The notes beneath the pieces were generated by a model. That model was not told the origin of the DNA, made no database searches, and worked only from the letters and a program-made list of their open reading frames with translations. A stretch of DNA of 64,000 bases from Alloascoidea africana. Lineage: Eukaryota > Ascomycota > Alloascoideomycetes > Alloascoideales > Alloascoideaceae. Shown in pieces: positions 22,288-33,846 of the stretch. The position numbers and the translations under genes were made by a program. The stretch spans positions 62,001 through 126,000 of the forward strand of contig JAKTTT010000034.1 in NCBI GenBank assembly GCA_030581615.1. Direction: 5' to 3'. Each line of letters begins with the position of its first letter. The first letter of the stretch is position 1.

Positions 22288-25200
22288 TCATTGTTCAACT
22301 CTAAATCCAAAATCGTTCATCACAGTGTCAATATTCTTCCATATAGCATCAGAATCCCATTCCAAGGAAGACCAAAACTGGTCATTCCCAACAACAGAAA
22401 GATCTTCAGGTTGGTTAGCCGAGGTAAATGCAATTGGTGCCGGAACATTGTTTGGGGGTACAAACTGATCCACAGCAGGGGGTCTTGCCTGGCCTTGAAA
22501 TTGATATTGGCCTTGTGCATGGTTTTGCTGCTCATTAACGTGTGGTTTATTTTCTGGTATCATTTGCCGACTCATAGCTGCACTGCCATTCCTCCCACCA
22601 GCATTTTGAAACGTCATAGAAGGAGAAGCCGGATGTGTAAAATGGTGTGGCATATTATTGTTGTTCAAATTCTTATTATTATTTGTCGGTGATGACGATA
22701 AAATAAGTTTTCTTCTCTTGGGCGCTCTTTGAGAAACACCAACTGCTTCACTAACAGGTGAACTCCCACTGTTCAGAGCCCCATTCTCTGCTGTGCTGTT
22801 ATGTGGAGTAGGCGGGATGAAGGGCGAGTGCGAAGATAGAGCTGCTGGGCTCGCACTCGACTCTGGCGATCGGTTAATAATATTTGTTAGGAATCCTGGC
22901 AATTGCTGGTGATGAATATGTCCACTGTTACTTGAAGCTGGGCTTGAAGCATTTGAAATCGACGACTCCCCAGTACCTGAAACAGGAATAGGCTGAGGAT
23001 CAAGTGGGATTGTTTGAATAATCTTTCTAGCAGACGATTCAGGGTGTTTTACATTGGACAACGACCGCTTCATTTTAATTGCCCTTTTCCGTTCTCTTGA
23101 GTTTGACTTGCCCATTTCTCCCTCGCCTTTAACATCTTCTTCATTATCATTATCATTTCCATCACCATCCTCCTCTTCGTCATCTTCATGTAGTGCACTT
23201 TCACCAAGCCCGATTAGCCCCCGTGGCGCTAGCTTGATCATGCCACACTCTTCCCGTAGAATCCAGAGACAGTCGAAAAATACGCTAGCAGCCATTCTTG
23301 TTCGAATCTTTGTTGTAAAATTAGTTTTCTTTTGTTGTTGTAAAACATGAAACAGTTGCCACATATTCTTCATCAAGCCAGAAGCTCTATATGCCATGTC
23401 GTGTTTGAGAATAGATGCCTTTGCAATGCAATCAATTGCTACAATAAAAAGTTGTTTCCCTTTCTCCAAGTCCAAAAACTCTAAACCAGTTGCATGTGCT
23501 AACTTTGCAATTATGAACGAAGTTTGCCAAATTGTCAAAATGCCAACACCTGGTAAGTATCTCATGAAATCTTCGTCTTTTGTTTGGGTTTCCGAAACAT
23601 GGACGAGAACAGCAATAGCCGCGTTATACAACTGTACCAGACCTCTCTGGAGATCTGCTTTGTTAAAATCTGTATTCTCTAAGCAAAAATACGTGTAGAG
23701 ATGAACTTTTGCCGCCAATAGCCAGAATTTTCTGGTGCTTTCCATCAGGAAAGGTGCACATATCGAAGAATTAACTCGTGTCTGGTTAAACTCTAACTCA
23801 TCCAACTGTTTTGCCAATATTTGTACTAATGGTAGCCTCTCCGCAGTGTTGCACAACTGAAGTTTATCCCTTGGGTTCGAATTCATTGTCTTTGTAATTT
23901 GGTCTTCCATTTTAGCAATCTCCATCGCCTGTTTAATAGCGAGTGGGACATTGTATATTGAGTCAGGACGGCAGGCTTCACAAACTATAGGATCAAAAGT
24001 AACGAAAGAGGGAAATCCAAATGTAGTTCCAATATTCTGGGAAACGATATTACAGCATGTCCATGTTTTAATCTGTTCAGCCACATTTTCAAGCTGCTCC
24101 CCGCTCAAGCCAGATTCAGATCCAGACCCAGCTGCTCTTCCATCAGAAAATCCTGGACAGTGAAGACCAATACGAATGGCCTGAAAAAGAGCAATTCCAA
24201 TTGTATTCCAGGATGAGTCTGCACTAAGGGAAGATGTTACTGGTGGCCACGCAGTGTATATTAACAGAGCCTGAACAGAATAAACAGAAGCGACGTTCAG
24301 TATTGGGGTTGAAATCTCATTAGAATCAAATCTTGTTATTGGAGCGATAGCAATTTCAGCCAGACATGTTTTTATCAATGGAACAAGCCTCCTCATCAGG
24401 GATTCGTCTGTTTTGTATCTCCTTGAGGCAACAGATACAATGGTCCAGAACAGGAGAGGACAAAGCTGGTATATCTTTTCTGGGCCTTTTGACATGTCTA
24501 CCACTGGCAGATATGGGTGATACTTCAGATAAAACTCTTGAAAAAGCTCAGAAATTTGCTCTGATGTCAGGAACACGTCTCCCAGCGTTTTTGGCACACA
24601 CTCATAAGATACGGGCTCTTTCATCTCAACCTGATCATCTTTTGCTTGATTATTCGGTAATGCGGCTGAAGGGGAAGAAGAAGACGTTGAGCCATTTCTT
24701 TGTGTGTTATTAGCATCCAGTGGTTGCGAAGGAGGAGGCCGAAGGGGCTGAAATGGTGACTGTATGTTATTAAAACCAGATACAGGCTTAAGCGCAGGCC
24801 CTGGTCCCGGCCCCGGAGTTAAAGTACGATAAATTGGATACAAAGGAGGATGGGGCAACACAGGGATGGGACCAGAAGGTTGAATTTTGATCTGACTAGG
24901 AATCGGAGAGTTGCAATTGCTCGAAGGGTAGCTAGGATTAGGGCTCATCGCAACAGAAACTGGAGCTGGAAGCTGTATTGGAGTAGCTTGCTCCTGTGGA
25001 GCAGGCCTTAGCAGCTGGATTCCTGGTTGTGGTGGTGGTGGTGGTGGTGACTGCTGTTGTCTTTGAAGATGAAAAAGCTCGGTTGATGTTGAAAGCGTTC
25101 TCCTCAGTTCGTATACTTCCTTTTCGATCTCCGCTATCCGACTGCCCATGAAGTGTCAGGTTTAGTACTGTGCACGTATTCACACGAAAGATAGCACTCA

Positions 25201-25622
25201 AGACTTACGCTCTTTTGCACGTTCGCTTAAAACCTTTGAGTATCTCGCATCTCATACCTTTCCGCTGACATCTAGAGCATGGATTTGGATACTTCTCTGA
25301 TGCATCACACTTTGCCTAGATACGCCCAGCACTTCGCTTAGTAAAAAGGTACAACAATAAAGTCAAAAATACTTGCAGCACGAACCTTTTGCTGACGACA
25401 CTCTATGCATGCTATTCTCTTTTGTTTTTGCGGCGTTGCACCAGTGGCAGCTGAAGCAGTGTTGACTGTTGGGACCATAGAAGCTGATCTTGAAGACGAG
25501 CTCCCAACTTGGTCATCAGCAGAAGTTTCTGCTGCCGCCGAATAGGCATTCTCTTGCTTTAAGTTGAAACCAGAAGAATTTTGAGATTCTATGTTCTTGA
25601 GCTGTTCCTTCTGTTTATTCAT
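22288..25622 (-). CDS. LEU3: Zn2Cys6 transcription factor of the Leu3 type, three exons
   Basis: Leu3 activates or represses branched-chain amino-acid and nitrogen genes depending on alpha-isopropylmalate. Exons are 25622-25386, 25315-25209 and 25141-22288, giving 1065 aa. The zinc cluster is split by intron 1: Cys72 and Cys75 in exon 1, and Cys82, Cys92, Cys95 and Cys102 in exon 2, in perfect CX2CX6CX9CX2CX6C spacing. The ECRQQKAKCD core and the following KRTCKRA are Leu3-like. The fungal regulatory domain has the Leu3 stretches HPYLPVVDMSKGPEKIYQLC, LLIYTAWPPVTSSLSADSSW and TWTCCNIVSQNIGTTFGFPS. Intron 1 uses an unusual donor GTTCGT with branch TACTAAG; intron 2 uses GTAAGT and TACTAAAC. 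The C-terminal third is Asn/Ser/Pro-rich. Confidence 0.9.
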
Positions 25623-26067
25623 ACGTTTTGCTGTTTTCTTTGAAAAAGTCGTTGAGGTGGGCTGCGCAGTATGATAAGGTGAGTGGTGTGTTACTTCTTG
25701 TGTGGATGTGTGTCACGTAAAGCGATTCTTTTCGAATTAAAATTTTGGGGTCGATGCTCGTCAGAACCAGGGGCTACGTCCATAACAAAGTGTAACACTA
25801 AAACTAAAGGTCTTTGCCGAAAAAAAATTGTACAAATATCAATGGAAAGGTTTAATCCCCCAATGTTCCCTAAACAATTGGTCCAGAAACAAGAAAAAAG
25901 ATGGGTTAGGAAATCGCCCCACGTGATGGTCTATGATCCGTGTCACGTGGTATTGTTCCGGATCGGTAATAATTAGGACGCATCTCTGCGTGGGCATGCA
26001 TTTCAGCCTGGTGAGCAAGAAAAAGGTGTTTTTTTCTTTCTCTCTCTTCTTTCTGAACAACTTCGAA
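25623..26067. promoter_or_regulatory. Divergent promoter of LEU3 and the MFS gene, with two CACGTG boxes
   Basis: This 445 bp region separates divergent genes. It contains two perfect CACGTG E-boxes at 25920-25925 and 25944-25949. CACGTG is the core for Cbf1- and Pho4-type bHLH factors. A CCGGATCGG element at 25958 resembles half of a Leu3 site (CCGGNNCCGG) but is imperfect. Confidence 0.55.
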
Positions 26068-27453
26068 ATGGCGCTGGTTCGTTCGATCAATAATGCTTCT
26101 CTCGATGTATACATTCTGATAGCATCGAGATTCCTGCGGATGGTTGCGTATGGCCAAACAACCTTGGTCCTCACTTTTTTCCTTACAAGTCTTCCCAACA
26201 TTACCGAAGCGGAGGTTGGTCTTTTCATGTCACTCACCCTCGTAGGTGATGTTCTCATCAGCTATGTCTTAACCTGGTACGCGGACCAGATTGGAAGGAG
26301 AAATGTGATGTTAATGGGATGTGTGGGGATGCTTTTAAGCGGTCTCGTCTTCTTTTTTTCGGACCATTTTGGCCTGCTGCTAATCGCGGCAACCGTTGGC
26401 GTAATTTCGCCAAGCGGAGACGAAACAGGACCGTTTAAATCGGTAGAGGAGGCAGCTATTGCACATTTGACATCCTTTGAGTTTAGATCGGAAATATATG
26501 CTTGGTACGGGCTCTTGGGTACACTTGGTGGAGCTTTGGGATCATTATCCGGAGGATGGATTCTTGATCTGCTACAGGCACAAACAGGCTGGAAGGACTT
26601 TGACTGCTACCGAATGATATTTTTGCTTTATTCTGGAATTGCCTTTGTGAAACTTATTGGAATGTGCTTTCTGACCAAGAACTGTGAGCTTGATGCAAAC
26701 GACGAAGAAAACGATTCTGGTTCGGACACCTCCGGTGAATGCCGTGATAGCGCCAGCGCTTCGGACCATTCGAATGAGACTCAATCTCTTCTCCCAAAAC
26801 CAAATTCCGATGATGGAGAGCGAGTACTGGTAAGGAACGTTCGAACTGGTAACACTTCTCTGTCTCCCGAATCTAGAAGAGTTTTGGCACAACTGTCCAT
26901 TCTATTTTTTTTGGATTCTCTGGGTTACGGCTTTGTACCTAATTCTTGGGTGGTTTACTATTTTTCAGAAACTTTCCGTTTATCATCTGCTCTATTGGGT
27001 TCTATTTTTTTCTTCACAAGCATAGTGGATGCTTTTACAACGCTACCTTCCGCCTACCTCACGCGCAGAATTGGACCCGTGAAGGCTACGATATTCACGC
27101 ATGCCCCTGCGAACATCTTTCGCTCTCTGATATCAGCAAGCTCTTCATTGTGGCTTTCAGTGGGCTTTCTGGTGTTGAACTCGTCCATGTCATCCATGGA
27201 CGTTGTGCCGCGCCAGTTACTCATGACAGCGCTTGTTAAGAACAACGAATTGACAAAAGTTTTGGGAACTGTGAACATTGTAAAGACATTTGCAAGGTGT
27301 CTTGGTCCACTACTCACCGGTGAGTTGGCAGAATGGCACCTTTTGCGATGGGCTTTCCCGCTCAGCGGCTTCACCTCCATTCTTCTCGATATTGGAATGG
27401 GTGTTTTCTTTTGGGATATAGACAGGAAAATCAGGGTGGGAGCTATTAATTAA
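26068..27453 (+). CDS. Major facilitator superfamily transporter, YCR023C-like
   Basis: This is a 12-TM MFS protein of 461 aa when started at the ATG at 26068; the frame extends further upstream but the extra residues do not look like MFS. Helix 1 begins at SRFLRMVAYGQTTLVLTFFL. The loop 2-3 signature appears as WYADQIGRRNVMLMG. A long acidic central loop (DANDEENDSGSDTSGE...) separates the two halves, and the second half has LTRRIGPVKATIF. The overall pattern matches the uncharacterised fungal vacuolar family of S. cerevisiae YCR023C. The substrate is unknown. Confidence 0.8.
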   Translation: MALVRSINNASLDVYILIASRFLRMVAYGQTTLVLTFFLTSLPNITEAEVGLFMSLTLVGDVLISYVLTWYADQIGRRNVMLMGCVGMLLSGLVFFFSDHFGLLLIAATVGVISPSGDETGPFKSVEEAAIAHLTSFEFRSEIYAWYGLLGTLGGALGSLSGGWILDLLQAQTGWKDFDCYRMIFLLYSGIAFVKLIGMCFLTKNCELDANDEENDSGSDTSGECRDSASASDHSNETQSLLPKPNSDDGERVLVRNVRTGNTSLSPESRRVLAQLSILFFLDSLGYGFVPNSWVVYYFSETFRLSSALLGSIFFFTSIVDAFTTLPSAYLTRRIGPVKATIFTHAPANIFRSLISASSSLWLSVGFLVLNSSMSSMDVVPRQLLMTALVKNNELTKVLGTVNIVKTFARCLGPLLTGELAEWHLLRWAFPLSGFTSILLDIGMGVFFWDIDRKIRVGAIN

Positions 27454-30400
27454 GGATACTCCAAATTCACTTTTTTATCATGGTTTTGTATTTTTTATCT
27501 ACTTGTTTCTATGAATTGTCTCTTGTTTATATAAAATCTTGTTGTTATTGTCTGCATTTTAAACATTTCCATCGTTAATTTTTTTCGTCTCTATTACTTT
27601 ACACGGAGGTTAGACCGATATATGCTCAAATTCAAACTTTGATTCAAATTGTTCAAATTTTTCATCTATGAAAATCATGCTACATAGATGAGCTCTTGAT
27701 CCCAGCACCTTTTGAAGAGTTGTAGGTAATCTGGGGAATACCGATGAATTTCTGAATGTGTACACATTTCCCAATCGCTGAGGAATATCCCAACATTTTT
27801 GCTTGATTTGAACAAACACTAACCATGATTTAAATGCTGAGGGCATTATGCTCCCAAGATTAGCTCAATTTGCCTCTTATCCAGGGAAAAGAAAGGATTT
27901 TCTGGGGATAACGTTTAGTTTTGACCAATAAGAGGATGAGCATTTCCAATCGTTTTTACCCTTTACATGGGATAGAAGAGATAGGGCCAACGCTGGCCAG
28001 TGGCCACACTTTTTTTTTTTTTGGCTTTTCTGCTGCTTGTGAAGACAAAAGTAAAAATCGGGGAGAGTTTCCTATTCTACTTTTATCATTGTTTTCACTT
28101 TACCTCGGCTATTTCCATTCATCTTGTTCTTTTGTAGTTTTTACTATTCTTTTCTTAATTATAACTGTAGCGAAAAAGGTCTGTTGATTCACCAGAGTAT
28201 CATTGAAAAAGAGTCCATGAGGAAGAAATTGTTTGTTAAAAAAAATAAACCCTTGTTTTCAAGATTTTCCACCTCTGGGTCCTCGTCTGTGTCTCAAAAC
28301 TGCATCGCCACAAGAATCGGCTCTCTGCTTGGTTTTGCCCTTGAGACAATCACTGATTGCCACCCAACGACCATGGATATGAGATTGTCTGATACTGGCC
28401 CATTGTAACCCGTTTTCTACTATTGCCATGGATTCTTTATGTTGTCTCACATTCTGTTTTTTTCAGCTTTGGACCCTGCCTTGGACCCTGGTCAAGGACA
28501 ATAGAAGCTTGTTTAATCGTTGCAGGCATTTTAGAAAGCTTGTTTTTTTTTCGGTTTATCTCAGAACTTGATTCTCCATCTTTTAACTTTTAGGATTCTG
28601 GTTGCCGAAGGATAATGCTAAAGAATTATGCTTTGCGATCTATCTTAAAGGTCTCATCCCCGAGGAAGCAAGGTTCTACAAACTCAATTGAACTACAGAT
28701 CATAACATAATTCTTGAGGGAGGGAAGTGAAAAAATGATGACTATGACTTTTGTCAGCTTCTATTCTGACTTGTGGGTGACTCGGGTTCAGGAACGTGGT
28801 CAACAAGCACATTATGTTTTCATGAACGTTGTGATTTATGTCCTTGTAGAGTTCGCTCGTGTTTGGTGCTAGTTGCAGGACCTAGGCGTCATATTCAGCA
28901 TAAGCGGGTAGGTAGTCTCTGTGTTGTGAGTTGATTCCATTCTGACCAGATTTTTTTTTTTTTTCGAGAAAGAATGAGGTCATAGAATCAAAAGGCACCG
29001 TGAATGAAATTATGCCTGAACACCAGACCTGTTCATCACAGATTGTCACCCTTGTGCTGGGTCCGGAGGAGGCTAGGGATCAGTGATTCACACACATTGT
29101 TGCTGAATTGGTATAGAATAGGGATCTAACTGCCTATATAGCTATAGACTGAGCTTACGCGGAGTGGATATCACCCGAGTCCTAACACCTTGGTAAAAAA
29201 TAAAAAATAAAAAAATAATAGAAATGATAATAGAAATGGGAATATACGAACTTCCGGTTGGGGAAGCAGCACTCAGGGTTTTAAAAAAAACGTTACATAA
29301 CGGTGAAAAGTGGTTACTGCCCTAAGAAAGAAAGAATGCGGCGCTGTGTTGGAAGCAAGGATGATTCCACTCTTCTTCTTCATCATACCTTAGGCTTAAA
29401 ATCAGTAAGTTGAACATCAAGAAGTGGGCCGTTATTCATCGTAGACCTGTGTGTATCGTCTTTTATATTATAGTGCTATATTCTAAAATGCTCGTCCGTG
29501 ATATTACAGGACTCTTAGTGGGTTGTCATTACCGTAGACCTGAAACACCAAAATGGGCGTAATGAGATGTCACTTCTAAAATGATTGATCACCCTCATAC
29601 CAAAAGAATAGAACAAGAAAAAAAAAGAGAACTGGCGGAAAATGTAGGAGGTCGTACGGAGAAAACCTTGTTTCGCGACCATTTCTCATCTTGGACAACC
29701 CCTGTTCCTAGAAGGGAGGATTTAAGAAATACATGCGTAATATCTACAAAAGAAGCTGACGATTTTCCTACGCTTGTTTTTTTTCCCTTCATGGTCACCA
29801 TTATGGTGATGATGATGATGAAAGGATAAAACAAGTATGTCTATGGTTTGGACCAAATACTAGATTTTGAATAACCTCTATGGGTCTCCCTTGTACTGAG
29901 CTATCGTGTGCTCATCATCATCATCATCATCGCCATCACATCTCTTCTCTTCTCTTCTCTTCTCTTATTGGAGTCATCGCATTGCCTTTTTTGTTTCTCA
30001 TAAAGCAAACCGAAATCATTGGCCAAAATACTTCCCGAGGAAGTGGCCCCAAATACACAATTGGTTTTTTTGTAAAATCAGGCTCGACCAGTGGACTCCT
30101 TCTGCAATGGAACATCTTTTTCCCTTACATTGTTGTGCCTGTGATAAAATATTCATGTTGCGGCAGAAACAAATACGAATTACCGTATTGAACAACATCG
30201 AGAAGCATGATTGTGCTGCTCAAGCCGCCAAAAACATGACAACGGAACCGATCCTAGGCTTTATGCGTATCATTTAGCAAGCAGAATTTGTGTTTTTGTA
30301 GTGCTTGTTGTGATGTGCTTTTTATTATTTCCGCCCACCCACTCCACTCTCCTCCTCACTCGGATTAACCCAAGCATAGCCAAGGCGAGAAAGGCACAGC

Positions 30401-33400
30401 AAAGACAAAAAAGTTGTTTTTTTTAGTCTATTGAGAATATGCAAGATGACGTTTTACACAAAAACCCCATCGATAAGTTTCATCCAGTAGTTCTCTGGTT
30501 TGTAATCCAATGCTTTAAACATAATCATCGAAAATTTTGGCCGTTAGCTTAGACTAGCCTAGTGTGGTGGATGCTAAAAGTTCAAAAGTATAATGGCAAA
30601 CTGTATGTAGCTAGCATCAGCCAAAGAGATATAGGGGATTGAATGGCCACCACCACCACCACCATCTTGAAGCTACACCACGCTAGCACAGTCATTTTTC
30701 TAATCTTGGACATAATAATTTGTTTAACAATATTAGTAGCATGCTTGGTTGAGGCCAAGCTTTTGCCTCTAGTCTAAAAAAGTGCTTGACTGTTTATGCC
30801 TATGCTTGATCATCCACCTAGCTTTATGCTTTCATTTACGAGATGCGGAAGGTGAAAGCGATGTACTCGTTTGTTTCGAGTGTGATGTGATTAATCCTCA
30901 GATCGTCATCTGGTAATATCACCAATTACAAGTATAACTGTAATTCCAAAAACCTATTGATTAATTTATTGATTGGAAAAAAATAGGAGTAAGTCCTTGC
31001 TTTTACGGAATCTTGAATGGAGATGCAGAAAGATTCCTCTTTTGCCAAATTTGCAAAGAAACATCTGTTTTTTTTTGTTTTTTTTTGTTTTTCTGATCTT
31101 TTTTTACGTTCGGATCTTCTTCCTCCTTGAACTCTCAATCGGGGTGCGGCATGTCTGTATATGCTGTATATGCTGCAGTACATAGATACTGTAGTGGTGG
31201 TGTAGACTCTCGTATCGAACGCGAGTATTGAAAAGGCAGCGCGCCGGGTATTGCTTCTGTTATTGATCCTGTATTTCAGCCCATGACTTCTTCTTTTTTG
31301 TTCCAGATGACGCCAATGCGATTGGGTCTTTTGTATCTTTGGGCTTGGGTCTGGATGAAGGAAACAGGTTTGGCTTCCTGGGGGTCCTGTTGGGGGGCGC
31401 CGTGGGGCAGGTACGGCTAAAAAACAAAAGGACGTCATGCATCAGGGCGTTGGTTTTTTCCGCATTTTGCTCTGCGTCCTTCTCCAGCAACAACCACTAC
31501 AACAACAGGAAGCAGTGAGCGAAAGGTAAAATAGAAAACGCCGCTCTTTCCTATCGAATCCGATCCACCCCAGGGATTTTCACATTTATTTCCATTTTCG
31601 AATTCTCAATTTTTTAAGAAATTCCATTCTTATTATCGCATGTAAGAAATAATAACTAACAAAAAAAAAAGGAAAGTCGAACAGAACTTCGCTTTTGACC
31701 GAAGTGCTGGCAAAGCATCAGGGTTTTTGTATTTACATTATGCTTTTCTGGTGGTGACAGGGTCCAGTTTACCGTCGGTGTCGCCGCCCCTCCCCCTCCA
31801 GCACAGAGCTATTTTTATCTGGAGACAAGAAGCCTAAATCTCAAACCCAGGTTTTAAAATCTAAACATCAACATAAATCTAGCATTTCTTCCAAACGCTA
31901 AAAGCCAGAACTACTAAAGCTAAAGGCTAACTAGACAAGGCTTAGCATATTGGTTTCAAAGTGGCTAGTGCAAACGAATCGGATTAAATTGCCTTTTTTA
32001 AAACGACCACACATTTTGTTCTATTCTCAAATTTTCTGTGGTTTATTTTAAATTTGCTTTCTTCTTCGTTGTTTCCTTTTTAGGTGCAAGAAGTGAATAA
32101 AGTTGTAGTAGGAACTAGGTTAAAGTGAAAAGAAGCACATATATTATCCATTTAATTTGGTAAAGGTCCCCTAGCTATACTACATAAAGTATAGAGCACT
32201 AAATGGGAAAAAGCCCATAAAAAAAAGGACAAACTGTGTTCCTGGAAAGAGAGAGAATAGCATGTTCCGTTAATTTGTGTCCTTTTTATGCTTTTGCTCC
32301 TTGGGAATGAAACCTTGTAACAAACTAGGGTCTGGGGTCTGGGATCTAGGGTTCAGGAGCTCTTGCCTCTCTTTTCCCTCGCTTTACCCAGCGGGGCCGA
32401 GCCACGGCTGCGGCTGTACCAGAGTCTGCTCTGCTCAGCTCAGGCATGGGCACGGATGGGGCTCTGAGAGGCTTTCTTTCTAGCTATTGATTTCATTGAT
32501 TTCTCTTGGCCGTAAGCGTAAGTGTAAGCCGTAAGCCGTTGGTGCTGGAAGCGATGGTTGGCGATGCCTTGGCGTAGGCATTGGCATTGGCATTGGAAAT
32601 GGTGCTGGGGGCTAAACGATAATGCACAGCGTAGGCCGCGATAGATAGCTCCATCGGCCGTGCTTTGGCAAGCCTTTAGACCTTGGCGATGGAAGATTGA
32701 TTCAGGTTCAGTTTTTTTGCCTGGGCGCGGATACCAGAATCTGTCGTAGAGATGGCGTGAAAATCTGCGGGTAAATTGTATCTGCGCAGGCAGGCAGGAG
32801 GAGATGGGTGGTGCATCGCAGCCCGCGCAGCCAGCGCCGAATCGAGAAAAAATCACCTTACAACTGCACGCTGCGTGCTCCGATTTGACACATGCGCGAC
32901 TAGATCGAGACGACGCGCCTGCACAGCTGCGTCCGCGAACGCAAATAGCTGCATGTGTGCAGTGGGCGTATGACTGGGGCTGTCGGTCGCCGAAGCCAGG
33001 CCGCCTCAGGTCAGCTCAGGTCAGCTCAGCTCGGGCCTGCTCAGCTGGCGAGTCCAGGGGATCGATCTGGCTTTGGCCGAGGACTCGGTGGAAGTGGAGG
33101 GGATTCGGCCGATCATGCCATTCCATCCATGGCGGAACCAGGCTCGTGCGGTTGTGTCGGGAGCGGTTACAATGGAGGCCGCTCTGGCGATCTAGCAGTA
33201 ACACCTAGGACCTAGCGCTAACGCTGGTGGCAGTCGTAGTGGCAATAGCACTGCGCTAACACTACCACAGACATCCAGCTTTGCGAGCAGGCCTCCATCG
33301 CCTGCCCCAGTCCTCCAGATAAGCGAAGTAGCGTGCTAGGCACGGCCAGCCAAGCGCTGGCTCTGCGCTGGCTCTGGCCCAAGGGCGAACCTAATGGGCG

Positions 33401-33846
33401 ACGCGTGGCCTAGCGACCGCTGCGAATAGCCGCCCGACCTGGCCCGACCCGTGGCCGCACCCCCAGCCTCGGCCACCGCACCGGCCAGCATGGATGGATG
33501 GACACAAACACAAACACAAACACAAACACAAATACGTCCTGTTCGATCTTGACCGTTGTGCTTGCGCAGGGATTCTTCGCTGCAGTCTGCTCATTCTTTT
33601 TTAGTCCACCAAAAGAAGCGCCCGCTGCGCACCGTGCGCTCCAACCACAAATCCTTTCAATTCCAATCCCCCTCTCCCCCCGATATAAAGCCTCTTATCC
33701 CCTTCCCCAAATGCCTCCCTATCATATATATCCCACATTATCAAATATCATATCTAAAGCTCATCATCATCGTCATTCCAATAATCTAGCATCTTACTCT
33801 GGAACTAACTGTACATACACACACACTCAATCTGCTCTCATACATT
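27454..33846. other. 6.4 kb region without a convincing gene
   Basis: On both strands I find only short frames with no recognisable domain or codon bias. From 27.5 to 32.2 kb the DNA is AT-rich with many poly-A/T runs. From about 32.38 to 33.5 kb it is GC-rich, with small direct repeats (GGCATT near 32578, GCGCTGGCTCT twice near 33355-33378, CTCAGGTCAG near 33005). Just before DOT6/TOD6 there is an ACAAAC tandem tract (33503-33532) and a pyrimidine-rich leader. No tRNA-type internal promoter was seen. It may serve as a long regulatory region for the downstream Myb gene. Confidence 0.5.

Noticed and set aside
30926-31438. 170-codon frame on the minus strand
   Set aside because: It is composed of poly-Lys, Phe and Pro stretches from simple sequence and has no recognisable domain.
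32440-33594. Several 60-140-codon frames in the GC-rich block before the DOT6/TOD6-type gene
   Set aside because: They overlap on both strands, have Arg/Ala/Gly/Pro composition typical of random GC-rich DNA, and match nothing I know.
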